From contig DAOSEM010000002.1 in assembly GCA_035363115.1 (NCBI GenBank), forward strand, positions 248,001-312,000: DNA of 64,000 nucleotides. Reading direction: 5' to 3'. The notes beneath the pieces are model-generated. The model was not told the origin of the DNA. It saw nothing but the letters and a program-made list of their open reading frames with translations, and searched no databases. Positions 52,246 to 62,170 of this stretch are shown here, in pieces; positions within the stretch are counted from its first letter, which is position 1; each line of letters begins with the position of its first letter. The DNA is from Syntrophales bacterium (GTDB lineage Bacteria; Desulfobacterota; Syntrophia; Syntrophales; PHBD01). The translations under genes and the position numbers were made by a program.

Positions 52246-53988
52246 TCAGTTCGACGACGTGATCGCCACATCGTGCATCTTGAGCTGAATGTCGGAGATG
52301 CCGCCCCAGGTGTTGATCTGGGGGGTGAAGGCGATGTCCACGGGAAGCCCGGTGATGGTTTCCAGGTAATGCCCTTTGCTGAACCAGATGGAGTTGCAGT
52401 TCGTTCCGCTGCTGCTGATCCGCATCCGCAAATGGTTATTGCCGACGACGGACGGGGACAGGACGTTGACGTTGCGCACGCAGAGGATGGGTTCGGGATT
52501 GCGGGCGCCGTACGGAGCCAGCGTTTCGATCTGGGAGAGGAGGTTGTGCGTGATGTCCTGGAGGCGGCATTCCGCGTCGATGACCGTCTGGGATACCATG
52601 TCGGATGCCTGGGTCTCTTCCTGAATCACCGATTCGAGGAGGGTTCTGAAATCGGGAATATGCTCTTCCCGGATGGAGATGCCCGCGGCGAATCGGTGGC
52701 CGCCATAGGAAAGGAGCAGGGAATCGCAGCGCTGGAGACCGCGGTAGATATCGAAATCGGCGATGCTGCGGCCCGATCCCTTGCCGATCCCGTCCTTGAG
52801 GCTGATCAGGATGGCGGGCCGATAGTAGCGATCGACCAGCCGGGAGGCCACGATCCCGATGACGCCGGGATGCCAGCGGGACGAGGCGAACACCAGGGAC
52901 CGGGAATTCTTCGGATCCATGGTGTCTTCGATTTCCTTGAGGATTTCGCCCAGGATTTCCCGCTCGATGTCCTGCCGCCGCCGGTTGTAGACATCCAACT
53001 GCCGGGCCAGGGTGAGGGCCGTCTCCATGTCTTCCGTCATCAGCAGATTCACCGCGTCCCGGGGGGATGCGATGCGGCCGGCGGCGTTGATGCGGGGAAT
53101 CAGGTTGTAGGAGGCCTTCGTGGAGTCGATCAACTGGCTGTCGATGCCGCAGACCTCCTTGAGCGCACGGATGCCGGCAGACCGCCCCTCCGTGATCAGG
53201 TCGAGGCCGATTTTGGCAAGGATGCGATTCTCGTCGATCAGGGGGGATATGTCGCCGATCGTTCCGAGCGCCACCAGGTCCAGGTATTGCCGGAGGTTGG
53301 GATAGGTGCTGCTGTTCCAGAAACCTTCCTCCCGCAGGACCCCCCGGAGGGCGATGAGGAAATTGAAGGCGATCCCCACTGCGGCCATGTCCTTGAAGGG
53401 AAAGGGACAGTCCGTGCGGTGGGGATTGATGACGGCGGCGGCATTGGGAAGGCTGGGGGGGACCTCGTGGTGGTCCAGGATGATCGTGTCGATCCCGAGG
53501 CCTTTCGCATAGGCGACTTCATCGGCATCGGAAATGCCGCAGTCGACCGTTACGATCAGGCTGATTCCCTGCGCTTTGAACCGGTCGATGGCGGTCCGGT
53601 TGAGGCTGTACCCCTCCCCGATCCGGTCGGGGATATGATAGGAAACGGAAGGATCGATGCGACGGAGGAATTTCAGAAGGATCACCACCGAGGTAATCCC
53701 GTCCGCGTCATAGTCGCCGTAGATGACGATGCTCTCCCGGTTGCGGATCCCCTTGACCAGGCGGTTCACGCCCTTTCTCATGTCCTTCATCAGGTAGGGG
53801 TTGTGGAGGTCCGTCAGGGAAGGGGAGAGAAAGCGCCTTGCGTCGTCGATCTCCAGGATATCCCTGCTGGTGAGGATCTGGGAAACGATGGGAGAGAGGC
53901 CGAATTCCGAGGACAGTTTTTCCTGAATGGCGGAATCCACTTCGGAGAGGCGCCAGCGGGTTATCGGGAGGCTCTTTGGCTGCATCAT
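52246..53988 (-). CDS. recJ: Single-stranded-DNA-specific exonuclease RecJ
   Basis: A 580-residue RecJ, a 5'-3' ssDNA exonuclease of recombination and mismatch repair. DHH-family motifs are seen: VIYGDYDADGITSVV (motif I), VTVDCGISD, ILDHHEVP (DHH), VINPHRTDCPFPFKDMAAVG, and in the DHHA1 part SRWHPGVIGIVASRL and SYGGHRFAAGISI. A C-terminal OB-like region follows. Two adjacent ATGs mark the start at 53988. It stands alone on the minus strand and ends at the shared terminator. Confidence 0.96.
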   Translation of the reverse strand: MMQPKSLPITRWRLSEVDSAIQEKLSSEFGLSPIVSQILTSRDILEIDDARRFLSPSLTDLHNPYLMKDMRKGVNRLVKGIRNRESIVIYGDYDADGITSVVILLKFLRRIDPSVSYHIPDRIGEGYSLNRTAIDRFKAQGISLIVTVDCGISDADEVAYAKGLGIDTIILDHHEVPPSLPNAAAVINPHRTDCPFPFKDMAAVGIAFNFLIALRGVLREEGFWNSSTYPNLRQYLDLVALGTIGDISPLIDENRILAKIGLDLITEGRSAGIRALKEVCGIDSQLIDSTKASYNLIPRINAAGRIASPRDAVNLLMTEDMETALTLARQLDVYNRRRQDIEREILGEILKEIEDTMDPKNSRSLVFASSRWHPGVIGIVASRLVDRYYRPAILISLKDGIGKGSGRSIADFDIYRGLQRCDSLLLSYGGHRFAAGISIREEHIPDFRTLLESVIQEETQASDMVSQTVIDAECRLQDITHNLLSQIETLAPYGARNPEPILCVRNVNVLSPSVVGNNHLRMRISSSGTNCNSIWFSKGHYLETITGLPVDIAFTPQINTWGGISDIQLKMHDVAITSSN

Positions 53989-54070
53989 CCACTCAGGTAA
54001 GGAGTCAGATTCGTTAATAAAACTTTGATTCGTCTAACACACGGAGTCCGGACGGTCAAGGAAAGAGTGG

Positions 54071-54105
54071 AAATAAAGAAGGCCATGGCTTTCGCCATGG
54101 CCTTC
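54071..54105 (-). terminator. Intrinsic terminator of the acyl-CoA dehydrogenase gene
   Basis: On the minus strand GAAGGCCATGGC-GAAA-GCCATGGCCTTC (perfect 12-bp stem, GNRA-type loop) is followed by TTTATTT. It lies 35 bases after the dehydrogenase stop. Confidence 0.92.
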
Positions 54106-54139
54106 CGTCCTCAAACCGGCAAATACCGGGATGTTGCGA

Positions 54140-55330
54140 TTACAGACCGCTCTTGAAGTCGTCGCGCATCAGCTCGCGGGCGATGATCATGCGGCGGATT
54201 TCCGACGTGCCGGCGCCGATCTCCCACAGTTTCTGATCCAGGAAATGACGGGAAATGGCGTACTCGGTGCAGTAGCCGTAGCCGCCGTGGATCTGGATCG
54301 CGTCGAGACCGATCTTGGTTCCCATCTCGCCCGTGTACAGCAGGGAGGCCGCGGCCATCCGGTCGAGGTCCGTTCCCTTGCCGCCGGACTTGTTTTCCAG
54401 CGTGTCGCAGTAGGCCGCGGCGCTGTAGGCCAGCCACTTGCCGGCTTTGTAGCCGCAGTACATGTTCGCCAGCTTTTCCTGGATCGTCTGGAAGGAGGCG
54501 ATGGGCTTGCCGAACTGCACTCTTTCCTTCGCATACTTCAGGCAGAGCTCGAGGCAGGTCCTCTGGCCGCCCAGGGTGCAGCCCGACAGCGTGATGCGCT
54601 CGGTGCAGAGGCCGCTCGTGAGGATCGCGACGCCCTTGTTCTCGCCGCCGATCAGGGCGGACTCCGGAAGTTCCATGTCCTCGAAGGTGATCAGGGCCGT
54701 GGGGGAGGTCCTCATGCCCCACTTCTTGATCTTCTCGCGCTTGCAGCCCTTGACCTTGTCGAACTCGAAGCAGAAAGCGCTGATGCCCTTGGGGCCGGCA
54801 GCGGGATTGGTCTTGGCGTAGAAAACCATGAACTGGGCGACGGGGCCGTTCGTGATGAAGATCTTGGAGCCGTTGATGATGTACTTGTCGCCCTTCTTCT
54901 CGGCCTTGGTGGCCATGGACATGGCGTCAGACCCGGCGTTGGGCTCGGTGATGCCGAGGCAGCCGATCCACTCACCCGTACAGGCCTTGGGGAGGACATA
55001 TTCTCTCTGTGCTTCCGAGGCGTTCCGGCGGAAGTTGTCGAAGCAGAGGGTCTGGCTGGCGCCGACCGTCATGGAGAGGGCGTTGCTGACGCGGGCGATG
55101 GTTTCATACACAAGCAGGGTTTCCACGTAACCGAGGGCGGCTCCGCCGTACTTTTCCGGGAAGACGATTCCGTTCACGCCGAGGTTGCCCAGCTCCTTGA
55201 AGATCGTGGGGGGCATCTCGTCCACCTCGTACATGTGCTCCATCTGCGGCTCCAGCCAGGTCATGGCCCAGCGGTAAACCTGATCCTCCAGCATCCTTTG
55301 TTCTTCGGTAAATGAAAAATCTAACGCCAT
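54140..55330 (-). CDS. Acyl-CoA dehydrogenase
   Basis: A 396-residue FAD acyl-CoA dehydrogenase. Seen: N-terminal FSFTEEQRMLEDQV, CLGITEPNAGSDAMSM (FAD contact), YIINGSKIFITNG, ERVQFGKPIASFQTIQEKLANM and the C-terminal IQIHGGYGYCTEYAISRHFLDQKLWEIGAGTSEIRRM with the catalytic-position Glu. In contrast to the divergent paralogue at 17453-18592, all canonical motifs are intact. GGGAGGT precedes the ATG at 55330. It is probably involved in fatty-acid or branched or aromatic acid oxidation; substrate cannot be fixed from sequence. Confidence 0.95.
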   Translation of the reverse strand: MALDFSFTEEQRMLEDQVYRWAMTWLEPQMEHMYEVDEMPPTIFKELGNLGVNGIVFPEKYGGAALGYVETLLVYETIARVSNALSMTVGASQTLCFDNFRRNASEAQREYVLPKACTGEWIGCLGITEPNAGSDAMSMATKAEKKGDKYIINGSKIFITNGPVAQFMVFYAKTNPAAGPKGISAFCFEFDKVKGCKREKIKKWGMRTSPTALITFEDMELPESALIGGENKGVAILTSGLCTERITLSGCTLGGQRTCLELCLKYAKERVQFGKPIASFQTIQEKLANMYCGYKAGKWLAYSAAAYCDTLENKSGGKGTDLDRMAAASLLYTGEMGTKIGLDAIQIHGGYGYCTEYAISRHFLDQKLWEIGAGTSEIRRMIIARELMRDDFKSGL

Positions 55331-55901
55331 AACTCTTACCTCCCTTTTATTGAAGTGTGAAAAAAATCAAACCAGTGGCGGAACCCGCAGAAAAGCGGAC
55401 AAATTGCACGGACAACCTGCCTCTCTTCATATATGCCGCACACTGGTTCCGGTTGCGGCTGCAAAACGGAGGCGCCGAAGCACCGTCCTCTTCTTTTCGG
55501 TTGGTCCATTTGTACATCAGTGGGAAGGATGAAACGCCGAGCGCTGAATCACATCTCCGGTTTGCTGTCCGAAGGGTGGCCGACCATTCCGTGCGGATTC
55601 GGATGTCGATGATCTCGGCGTGCATCTGTATTTCACAAGACCCGCTGATTTACAAGGGCAATCTTCCAGTTCCCGAATTTTTCAGGAAGATTTTGTAGGA
55701 CTGTCCTCCATGCTGTTGTGACACGAAAAGCGGAAACCGTCGCGGGCCGGTTGCATGGATAGCCGTGGTTTGCCACAGCAAGTCTGTGAAAAACCCACTC
55801 CTTTCTCTTTCGATTCCCCCCTTTCATCATGATTTCTTTGCGATCCGGCATTTCGTCCGGGGATTCCCATTCTGTTGTTTCGTTGAAAATAATCCGCTTG
55901 T
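55331..55901. other. Intergenic region, nothing recognised
   Basis: About 570 bases between the acyl-CoA dehydrogenase start and the small membrane protein gene, both on the minus strand. Short open frames occur on both strands but none has a good ribosome site or recognisable protein. No clear tRNA, terminator or repeat was found. It must carry the dehydrogenase promoter. Confidence 0.5.
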
Positions 55902-56063
55902 TCAGTCCGGAAATAGCTTCATATACCGGGCCAAAATGAGCATGAGGCCGATGATCCAGACGATATAGGCCCACAGCCGGATCTTGGAAAGCTTCTCCCG
56001 ACGCCGCATGGCCTGGTCGAGTTTTTTCTCCCTTTCCATCTCTACGGGTTGCTTCGTTGCCAT
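55902..56063 (-). CDS. Small single-pass membrane protein (53 residues)
   Basis: An open frame of 53 residues beginning MATKQPVEMEREKKLDQ. A charged, helical N-terminal half (about residues 7-28, likely coiled coil) is followed by one transmembrane helix (LWAYIVWIIGLMLILARYM, about 30-48) and a short FPD tail. GGAG lies about 10 bases before the ATG. It is 72 bases downstream of the CoA-transferase gene on the same strand, so it probably shares its transcript. No family recognised. Confidence 0.65.
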   Translation of the reverse strand: MATKQPVEMEREKKLDQAMRRREKLSKIRLWAYIVWIIGLMLILARYMKLFPD

Positions 56064-56135
56064 GAGATTGCAGCTCCAAGAAAATCCGCCCCTGGAGAGT
56101 CCTGACCGGTTCTCCAGGTGAGATAGAAGAATCCG

Positions 56136-57653
56136 TTACTTTCCGGTCTGGTACCCTTGGTCCCAGTCGTACCCCCAGACGGTGCTGCCCATGGATACCT
56201 TGTAATTCCGGCGCTCCTCGCATGACGGATACCGGCGTCCACCTCCCTCCGCCGGCATCATGGAGACAGGGAACTTCGGCGGCAGGAGGCCATTCTCACG
56301 GGCCTCCCTCTCCAGCCATTCCCGGTCATCCGGGTGGGCGATGGAGATGATCGCCGATGCTCGCTCGTAGCCACTCAGTCCTCGGAGGTTGACCATTCCG
56401 AACTCGGTGCAGACGTAGTTGGTGAACTGGGCCGGCACGTCCACCGTCGAGCCCTCCGGAAGGAACGGAACGATCCGGGAGGTGCCATGCTTGCTTCGGG
56501 AAGTCATGGCTGCCACGCCGCGGCCGCCCCTGGACTGGGCGGCGAAGACATGAAACTGGAAAAATCCGCCGGACGAGGAGATGGGTCGCTTCTCATAGAA
56601 CCCCGTGGAAATCTGGCCCAGGAGGTCGACGGCTACGCAGTTGTTGATGGAGATCATATTGTCGATCCGGGTCAGGACATTCAGGTTGTTCGTGTAGTCG
56701 ATGTCGTAGGCCGCCAGGGCCTGGTTACGGTGGATGGTTTCGTAATACCACTTCACGTCCACGGGGAATGCAAATGTCCAGACACTCTTTCCACGATCCA
56801 GTGTCTTGTAGGCGTTTGTGACCTGGCCGGACTCGATCAGCCTCATGAGGCCGAAGTTCAGCATTTCCGTGTGGATACCGAGATCCCGGAAGCCCGCATC
56901 TGCCAGCGCGGCGACGCAGGCCGAGGGCAGCGAGCCGATACCCAGCTGGATCACGTCCCGGTCCCGCATGATCTGCATGACGTTTTTCGCAATCTGCTGC
57001 TCCACGGGGCTTGGACGGATTGCTCGCTCGTTTACCTGGGGCCACCGGTAGCGCTCGCAGTCCACCTCGACCCAGTAGTCGATCTCGTCGATATGAATCG
57101 TATTGAAACGGCCGCTCTCCGCCCAGGGGTAGTCGGGGCGGACCTCGAAGACAATCTTCTTCGCCGTTTGCCGGAAGATATTGCAGTTGTTCGTCCCGTA
57201 GGACATGTTGAAATAGCCACGTTCGTCGGGAACCGTGACGGCGTTGAACCACCAGTCCATCCCGCGCTGTTCTTTCTCGCTGCAGGCGAACCGGTAGTGG
57301 TGGGCGTGCATGCCGTAAGCCCATCCCCACTGAGCCCAGTCAGTGACGTTGTGGGTGTCGCGGGCCTTGCGGTTCCAGGGGAAGAAGAAGAACTCGTGAA
57401 TGGTGTGATATTCCTGGTGGGGATCGATCTGTTGGAGTTCCGGATGAGGATAGAACATCGCGTACATCCAAAACTCGATATTCCGCAACTGGCCGGAGCC
57501 GGGACCCAGCCTCCTGGCTACCGCCTCCGTGCAGACCGTGGAATCCCCGCCGGTACTTCCGTGATTGATCCAGTCGCCCGACTGGACCATGTCGGCGATC
57601 TGTTCCGGTGTCCGTTTCTTGTCCCGGATCTTCTGCTGCACCGGCGTAGTCAT
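56136..57653 (-). CDS. Acetyl-CoA hydrolase/transferase-family CoA-transferase
   Basis: A 505-residue class I CoA-transferase of the acetyl-CoA hydrolase / 4-hydroxybutyrate CoA-transferase type. It has two alpha/beta halves: N-terminal KKRTPEQIADMVQSGDWINHG, a middle LGIGSLPSACVAAL, the expected catalytic Glu in GIHTEMLNFG, and a C-terminal TNYVCTEFGMVNLRGLSGYERASAIISIAHPDDREWLE. The usual acyl-site motif reads SSSGGFFQFHVFAAQSRGG. It would move CoA between acetate or another short acid and an acyl-CoA. It lies near an acetate transporter and an acyl-CoA dehydrogenase. Confidence 0.9.
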   Translation of the reverse strand: MTTPVQQKIRDKKRTPEQIADMVQSGDWINHGSTGGDSTVCTEAVARRLGPGSGQLRNIEFWMYAMFYPHPELQQIDPHQEYHTIHEFFFFPWNRKARDTHNVTDWAQWGWAYGMHAHHYRFACSEKEQRGMDWWFNAVTVPDERGYFNMSYGTNNCNIFRQTAKKIVFEVRPDYPWAESGRFNTIHIDEIDYWVEVDCERYRWPQVNERAIRPSPVEQQIAKNVMQIMRDRDVIQLGIGSLPSACVAALADAGFRDLGIHTEMLNFGLMRLIESGQVTNAYKTLDRGKSVWTFAFPVDVKWYYETIHRNQALAAYDIDYTNNLNVLTRIDNMISINNCVAVDLLGQISTGFYEKRPISSSGGFFQFHVFAAQSRGGRGVAAMTSRSKHGTSRIVPFLPEGSTVDVPAQFTNYVCTEFGMVNLRGLSGYERASAIISIAHPDDREWLEREARENGLLPPKFPVSMMPAEGGGRRYPSCEERRNYKVSMGSTVWGYDWDQGYQTGK

Positions 57654-58025
57654 TCCGTTACTCCCGCAAAATCAACAACGCGACCGGAGCGGTATCAAGC
57701 GGACTTCACATGTGTGGAGGCGATGAATCCCATCGTTTCCTCACACGGTGCGCGGTGGCGGATCAATACTTCCCCGTCATATGCCGGACCGGTACTGGCT
57801 GCTGAACAAAAAAGGATGTCGTTAAGGAAAAACTTTTTTTACGAGAATGTCTCGATCCCCTGCCCGATCGGGCCATGAGCTGCGGAAGGCCCCCTGAAAA
57901 CGAGTTCGAATAATCGGTAGAATAATTCGATAGTTACAGGATCCCAGCCGGGTGGGATGAGATTGCGGACAGTCTGTTATCAAGATTCGGTTCCAAATGC
58001 AACCATAAAGAGCCCGGAAATCCGC
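57654..58025. other. Intergenic region, no gene seen
   Basis: About 370 bases upstream of the CoA-transferase and downstream of the acetate transporter (both minus strand). Nothing with coding character was found. The AT-rich part (about 57820-57930) probably holds the CoA-transferase promoter, but no convincing -35/-10 pair was identified. Confidence 0.45.
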
Positions 58026-58058
58026 AAAAAAAGGGCGGGCCCTTCGAAGAGCCCGCCC
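58026..58058 (-). terminator. Intrinsic terminator of the acetate transporter gene
   Basis: On the minus strand GGGCGGGC...GCCCGCCC (58058-58033) is followed by seven T (58032-58026). It lies about 25 bases after the stop codon. Confidence 0.93.
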
Positions 58059-58083
58059 TGATTTCTATAATCTGAAAGGTCTG

Positions 58084-58806
58084 CTACTTGATCACCGGCG
58101 GAGGGGTCCAGAAGACCTTCTTGCCATAGATCGTGTTGCAGACGACGGCGCCCGCCATATACACGCCATACCAGCCGGAGAAGACCAGCAGATAGCCGAT
58201 GACCGGTTTCCATGTTTTTGGATCCCCGTACCAGCCCGTATCCATGCCCACGATCATCCAGAGGACGATGTCGATGACGACGACGAGCAGGAACAGACCG
58301 CTCTTGGCGTAAGCGGGTGTCACGGCGGTGAGGAAGCCGGCCCCGGCCATCCACATCCATCCCTCGATGTAGACCATCTTGCCGACTGCCGCTCCTACAG
58401 CCTTGCCGATGCCGGCCTTGGCTGCCGCCAGCTGTTCCGGGGTCAGCATCTTGATGTCCGCGACTCCCGCGGCCGCCATGGCTGCATCCATGGCTTCCTT
58501 GGCGGCTTTCGGACCGAAAATGAAACTAATGCTGTACCATTTTGCGAAAGTACTGATCGCCGCTGCTAACATGAAGAAGGCGGAGAAAAACAGGAAGACG
58601 TTACCGCCCGTGATGTTGTGATCTTTCAACTCCATAACCGCCGTTGTGTACTGGACGAGGCATCCCCCGATCAGCCACGCAGCAAGGAGAGGAAAGCCAG
58701 ACAGGTCGACTTTTCCCATAAATACCGCGCCAAACCCGAAACACGCGACGGCCAGAGCACCCAGACCGGCGGGTCCCGGTGTAGCAAAACTGTGTTCATG
58801 CGCCAT
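58084..58806 (-). CDS. satP: Acetate transporter, GPR1/FUN34/YaaH family
   Basis: A 240-residue membrane protein with six helices. It starts MAHEHSFATPGPAGLGALAV, the N-terminal NPA-like signature being GPAGLGAL. The family pattern GGCLVQYTTAVMELKDHNITGGNVF...FFMLAAAISTF is clear. An Ala/Lys-rich insertion (about residues 105-145) is a soluble loop. It likely moves acetate or succinate with protons. AGGAGG precedes the ATG at 58806; the very long open frame continuing upstream is antisense to the EF-G gene and not real. Confidence 0.9.
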   Translation of the reverse strand: MAHEHSFATPGPAGLGALAVACFGFGAVFMGKVDLSGFPLLAAWLIGGCLVQYTTAVMELKDHNITGGNVFLFFSAFFMLAAAISTFAKWYSISFIFGPKAAKEAMDAAMAAAGVADIKMLTPEQLAAAKAGIGKAVGAAVGKMVYIEGWMWMAGAGFLTAVTPAYAKSGLFLLVVVIDIVLWMIVGMDTGWYGDPKTWKPVIGYLLVFSGWYGVYMAGAVVCNTIYGKKVFWTPPPVIK

Positions 58807-59140
58807 GAATGATTCCTCCTTTTTTTGTTTGTTACCGGCAATAATTGTTTTCCCCTTTTGTTTCCTTCCTCTCCTGATTCCGGTGCGGCATCCCCCCTTC
58901 CTAATTTGGCTTTTGGTTGCGTCAGATACGGCTTCACGATGCGAGTGCCTGGTAATCCCGCGGAATGGATTACCGCATTCGTGGTTTCTTTTGCCGATCC
59001 CGCGGGCCTCGCGGGATCCTTCGGAAGCTGTTTGTGAGAATGACTGGGAAGAAAATATTGCAGGGGTATCTAACACAAAGGATTTGCCTTTTGCAAGTTG
59101 AAAATCGATTTTCGGATTCCGAAAATATGATAAATAGTCC
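58807..59140. other. Divergent intergenic region between satP and the EF-G gene
   Basis: About 330 bases without a supported gene. It contains the satP leader on the minus strand and an AT-rich stretch (59040-59140) that leads into the EF-G promoter. No other element recognised. Confidence 0.45.
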
Positions 59141-59169
59141 TTGACAATGGCTTTGCGAGAGGATAGAAG
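59141..59169 (+). promoter_or_regulatory. Candidate promoter of the EF-G gene
   Basis: TTGACA (59141-59146), a 17-base spacer and TAGAAG (59164-59169, four of six consensus positions). The predicted leader is about 70 bases and includes an intrinsic terminator-like hairpin. Confidence 0.6.
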
Positions 59170-59201
59170 GCGCAACTTCACACAAAATACCAGGCGGGAT
59201 G

Positions 59202-59223
59202 AACCCTCTCGGAGGGTTTTTTT
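59202..59223 (+). terminator. Terminator-like hairpin in the EF-G leader
   Basis: AACCCTC-TCG-GAGGGTT is a 7-bp stem with a 3-base loop running into a seven-T tract (59217-59223), ending 24 bases before the EF-G ATG. It may attenuate transcription. Confidence 0.65.
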
Positions 59224-59247
59224 GTTTATGGCAGGGATGGAAAGGCT

Positions 59248-61335
59248 ATGACTACGGACATCGAAAAAGTAAGAAACATCGGCATCAGCGCCCACATCGA
59301 CTCGGGCAAGACCACGCTGACGGAGCGGATCCTGTATTATACAAAGCGCATCCGCGCCATGCATGACGTAAAGGGAAAAGACGGCGTGGGGGCCACCATG
59401 GATTCCATGGAGCTGGAGAAGGAGCGGGGGATCACCATCGCTTCCGCGGCCACGTTCTGCCAGTGGAAGGGACACGAAATCAACATCATCGACACGCCCG
59501 GCCACGTGGACTTCACCATCGAGGTCGAGCGCTCGCTCCGCGTGCTGGACGGCGCGATCCTTGTTCTCTGTTCCGTCGGCGGTGTCCAGTCCCAGTCCAT
59601 CACCGTGGACCAGCAGATGAAACGCTATCACGTGCCCTGTATTGCCTTTATCAACAAATGCGACCGGAGCGGTGCCGATCCATTCCGGGTCATCTCGCAG
59701 CTGCAGACGAAACTGGGGCACAATGCCGTGGCGATGCAGATTCCCATTGGCCTGGAGATCGATTTTGAGGGTGTGGTGGACCTGCTGACCATGAAGGCGC
59801 TGTATTTCGACGGCGAGCACGGGGAAGATGTGCGGGTCGAGGAAATCCCCCCGGAGCTTATGGAAACGGCCCGGAAGAAGCGGGAAGAGATGCTCGACGC
59901 GGTCTCGCTTTTTTCGGATGAGTTGACGGAAGCCCTTTTGGAAGGCGGCCTGGTATCGGAAGACATCATCCTGGAGGCTGTGCGCCGCGGCACCCTGGCC
60001 CGCCAGTTGACGCCCGTTTTCATGGGTTCGGCCTACAAGAACCGGGGTGTCCAGCCGCTGCTCGAAGCCGTGAACCGCTATCTGCCGTGCCCGTCCGATG
60101 TCGATAATCAGGCGCTGGACATGGATCATGAGGAAGCGCCGGTCAGCCTGTCCTGCGATTCGGAAAAGCCAACGGTCGCCTTCGCCTTCAAGCTTGAGGA
60201 CGGGCCCTACGGGCAGTTGACCTACATCCGCGTCTATCAGGGAAGCGCTGCCCGCGGCACTACCGTAGTCAACGCCCGGAGCGGAAAGAAGGTCAAGATC
60301 GGCCGGGTGGTCCGCATGCACGCCGACCAGATGGAGGACATTGAGGCCGTGAACGCCGGGTACATCGGCGCCCTCTTCGGCATCGACTGCTCCTCCGGTG
60401 ATACCTTCATCACACCCGGCGTGAATTACACCATGACGTCCATGTACGTTCCTGAACCGGTGATCTCCCTGGCCATCGTCCCGAAGGACAACAAGTCCCA
60501 GACCAACCTGTCCAAGGCCCTGGGACGCTTCACACGTGAGGATCCGACCTTCCGGACCCACGTGGACCAGGAGACCAGTGAGACAATCATCGAGGGGATG
60601 GGCGAGCTCCATCTGGAGATTTACGTCGAACGGATGCGCAGGGAATACGGCTGCGAGGTGACCACGGGCCATCCGAGGGTCGCTTACCGCGAGGCTATCA
60701 CGCAGAGGGCGGACTTTAACTATACGCACCGTAAGCAGACGGGCGGCTCGGGCCAGTACGGGCGGATCGCCGGCTACCTGGAGCCGCTTTCGGAAGGCGA
60801 CTTCGAATTTGTCAACGACGTGACCGGCGGATCCATTCCCACCCAGTTCATCCCTGCCGTGGAGAAGGGATTCCGGCTCTGCCTGGCCAAGGGGCCGAAA
60901 ATGGAGTTTCCCGTGACGGGAATCCGGGTCGTGATCAACGACGGGGCCTCCCATGCTGTGGACTCGTCCGACATGGCCTTCCAGGCGGCGGCCCGGGGGG
61001 CATTCCGGGAGGCATACGGGAGAGCGAAGCCGATTATCCTGGAGCCGATCATGAAGGTTGTCGTCGAGACGCCGACGGAGTTCCAGGGGGCCGTCATGGG
61101 GCTGCTGAATCAGCGGCGCGGCATGATCATCGGCGCCCAGGACGAAGGGCCCCAGTGCGTCGTAGAGGCCCAGGTGCCCCTGGCGGAGATGTTCGGGTAT
61201 TCGACGGTGCTCCGGTCTGCCACGCAGGGAAAGGCCCAGTTTACCATGGAATTCGCCGCCTACAGGCAGGTTCCCGTATCCGTGGCGGAGAAGATCGCGG
61301 AAGAGGTGGCCCAGCGCAAAAGGAGCGCCGCCTGA
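59248..61335 (+). CDS. fusA: Elongation factor G, mitochondrial EFG1-like (spdEFG1 type)
   Basis: A 695-residue translocase GTPase. G motifs: AHIDSGKTT (G1), RGITI (G2), DTPGH (G3) and NKCD (G4). The start, [18 protein letters not shown], and [17 protein letters not shown] are strikingly like mitochondrial EF-G1 rather than ordinary bacterial FusA. Bacterial relatives (spdEFG1) occur in spirochaetes, planctomycetes and some deltaproteobacteria. The gene is not in a ribosomal-protein operon. GGAAAGG lies just before the ATG at 59248. It is expected to translocate tRNA-mRNA; a second paralogue may handle ribosome recycling. Confidence 0.93.
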   Translation: MTTDIEKVRNIGISAHIDSGKTTLTERILYYTKRIRAMHDVKGKDGVGATMDSMELEKERGITIASAATFCQWKGHEINIIDTPGHVDFTIEVERSLRVLDGAILVLCSVGGVQSQSITVDQQMKRYHVPCIAFINKCDRSGADPFRVISQLQTKLGHNAVAMQIPIGLEIDFEGVVDLLTMKALYFDGEHGEDVRVEEIPPELMETARKKREEMLDAVSLFSDELTEALLEGGLVSEDIILEAVRRGTLARQLTPVFMGSAYKNRGVQPLLEAVNRYLPCPSDVDNQALDMDHEEAPVSLSCDSEKPTVAFAFKLEDGPYGQLTYIRVYQGSAARGTTVVNARSGKKVKIGRVVRMHADQMEDIEAVNAGYIGALFGIDCSSGDTFITPGVNYTMTSMYVPEPVISLAIVPKDNKSQTNLSKALGRFTREDPTFRTHVDQETSETIIEGMGELHLEIYVERMRREYGCEVTTGHPRVAYREAITQRADFNYTHRKQTGGSGQYGRIAGYLEPLSEGDFEFVNDVTGGSIPTQFIPAVEKGFRLCLAKGPKMEFPVTGIRVVINDGASHAVDSSDMAFQAAARGAFREAYGRAKPIILEPIMKVVVETPTEFQGAVMGLLNQRRGMIIGAQDEGPQCVVEAQVPLAEMFGYSTVLRSATQGKAQFTMEFAAYRQVPVSVAEKIAEEVAQRKRSAA

Positions 61336-61456
61336 GATGAAACCGTGCGGGTCTGACGGCCGCCGGAAGGATTCTGCGGATTCATCCTCGGTCTGCGGGG
61401 AAGCGCGGGAAAGAAAGACGGCTACCATCATTCCGTGGAGGAGAAGGAGAAGTGTT

Positions 61457-62170
61457 ATGACGATGCGGGAAGAGCAGATTCGGGAGAAGCTCCTGGGCAC
61501 CCTGGCGGGGGAAGCCGAAGGCCTGCTGGAGGCGGGCCGGTTCGGAGCCGTTTTCGCCCATGCAGGGATCGGGAAGACAGCCCTGATGGTTCAGCTGGCG
61601 ATCCGGGCAATGCTGCAGGGAAAGAATGTCCTGCATGTGAGTCTGCATGACCCTGTTCAGAAAGTGGCTCTCTGGTACGAGGAGCTGTTTCAGGATGCCG
61701 CGAGAAGGCAGGGGATGGCGGGAATGCAGCGCCTTTGGGAATCCCTTGTCCCCCACCGCTTCATCATGACGTTCCGCGTCGACGGATTCACCGTTCCCCG
61801 CCTGGCGGAGCGCCTGGAAGACCTGGCCGCCCAGGGAATCTTCCGGCCGGAAGTGGTGATCATCGACGGCTTTCCGTTTGAAGAGACCAGCCGTGAGGCC
61901 TTGGCCGACCTGAAGAACATGGCCGGCCTGGGCGGTTTTTACGGGTGGTTCACCGTTCACACACACCGCTACGAGACCCCGGAGGCCGATGGAATTCCCC
62001 AGCGGCTGAGACCGGTTTCCAGCCTTTTCGACGTGATCCTGGAAATGACGCCCGAAAAGGGGAGAATCCGCATCCGTTCTCTGAAAGGCGGCGGATTGAC
62101 GTCCGAGGGGGGATCGTTGCTCCTCGACCCGGCGACCATGCTCGTCCGGGCGGAGGTTGCCGGGAGCTGA
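61457..62170 (+). CDS. P-loop ATPase of RecA/KaiC-like fold, unknown role
   Basis: A 237-residue soluble ATPase. Walker A is AHAGIGKT (about residues 34-41) and Walker B EVVIIDGFPFE; NVLHVSLHDPVQKV and SLFDVILEMTPEKGRIRIRSLKGG fit a RecA/KaiC-type core, without the DNA-binding parts of RecA. GGAG about 9 bases before the ATG at 61457 supports this start rather than the longer frame from 61337. It is 121 bases after the EF-G gene and could be on the same transcript. No specific partner is apparent. Confidence 0.75.
   Translation: MTMREEQIREKLLGTLAGEAEGLLEAGRFGAVFAHAGIGKTALMVQLAIRAMLQGKNVLHVSLHDPVQKVALWYEELFQDAARRQGMAGMQRLWESLVPHRFIMTFRVDGFTVPRLAERLEDLAAQGIFRPEVVIIDGFPFEETSREALADLKNMAGLGGFYGWFTVHTHRYETPEADGIPQRLRPVSSLFDVILEMTPEKGRIRIRSLKGGGLTSEGGSLLLDPATMLVRAEVAGS

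Noticed and set aside
55347..55625. 92-residue minus-strand frame in the 55.3-55.9 kb gap
   Set aside because: No ribosome site and no protein-like pattern.
58806..61500. Upstream extension of the satP frame to 1138 residues
   Set aside because: The extension is antisense to the EF-G gene and has no membrane or transporter character; satP has its own AGGAGG-linked ATG.
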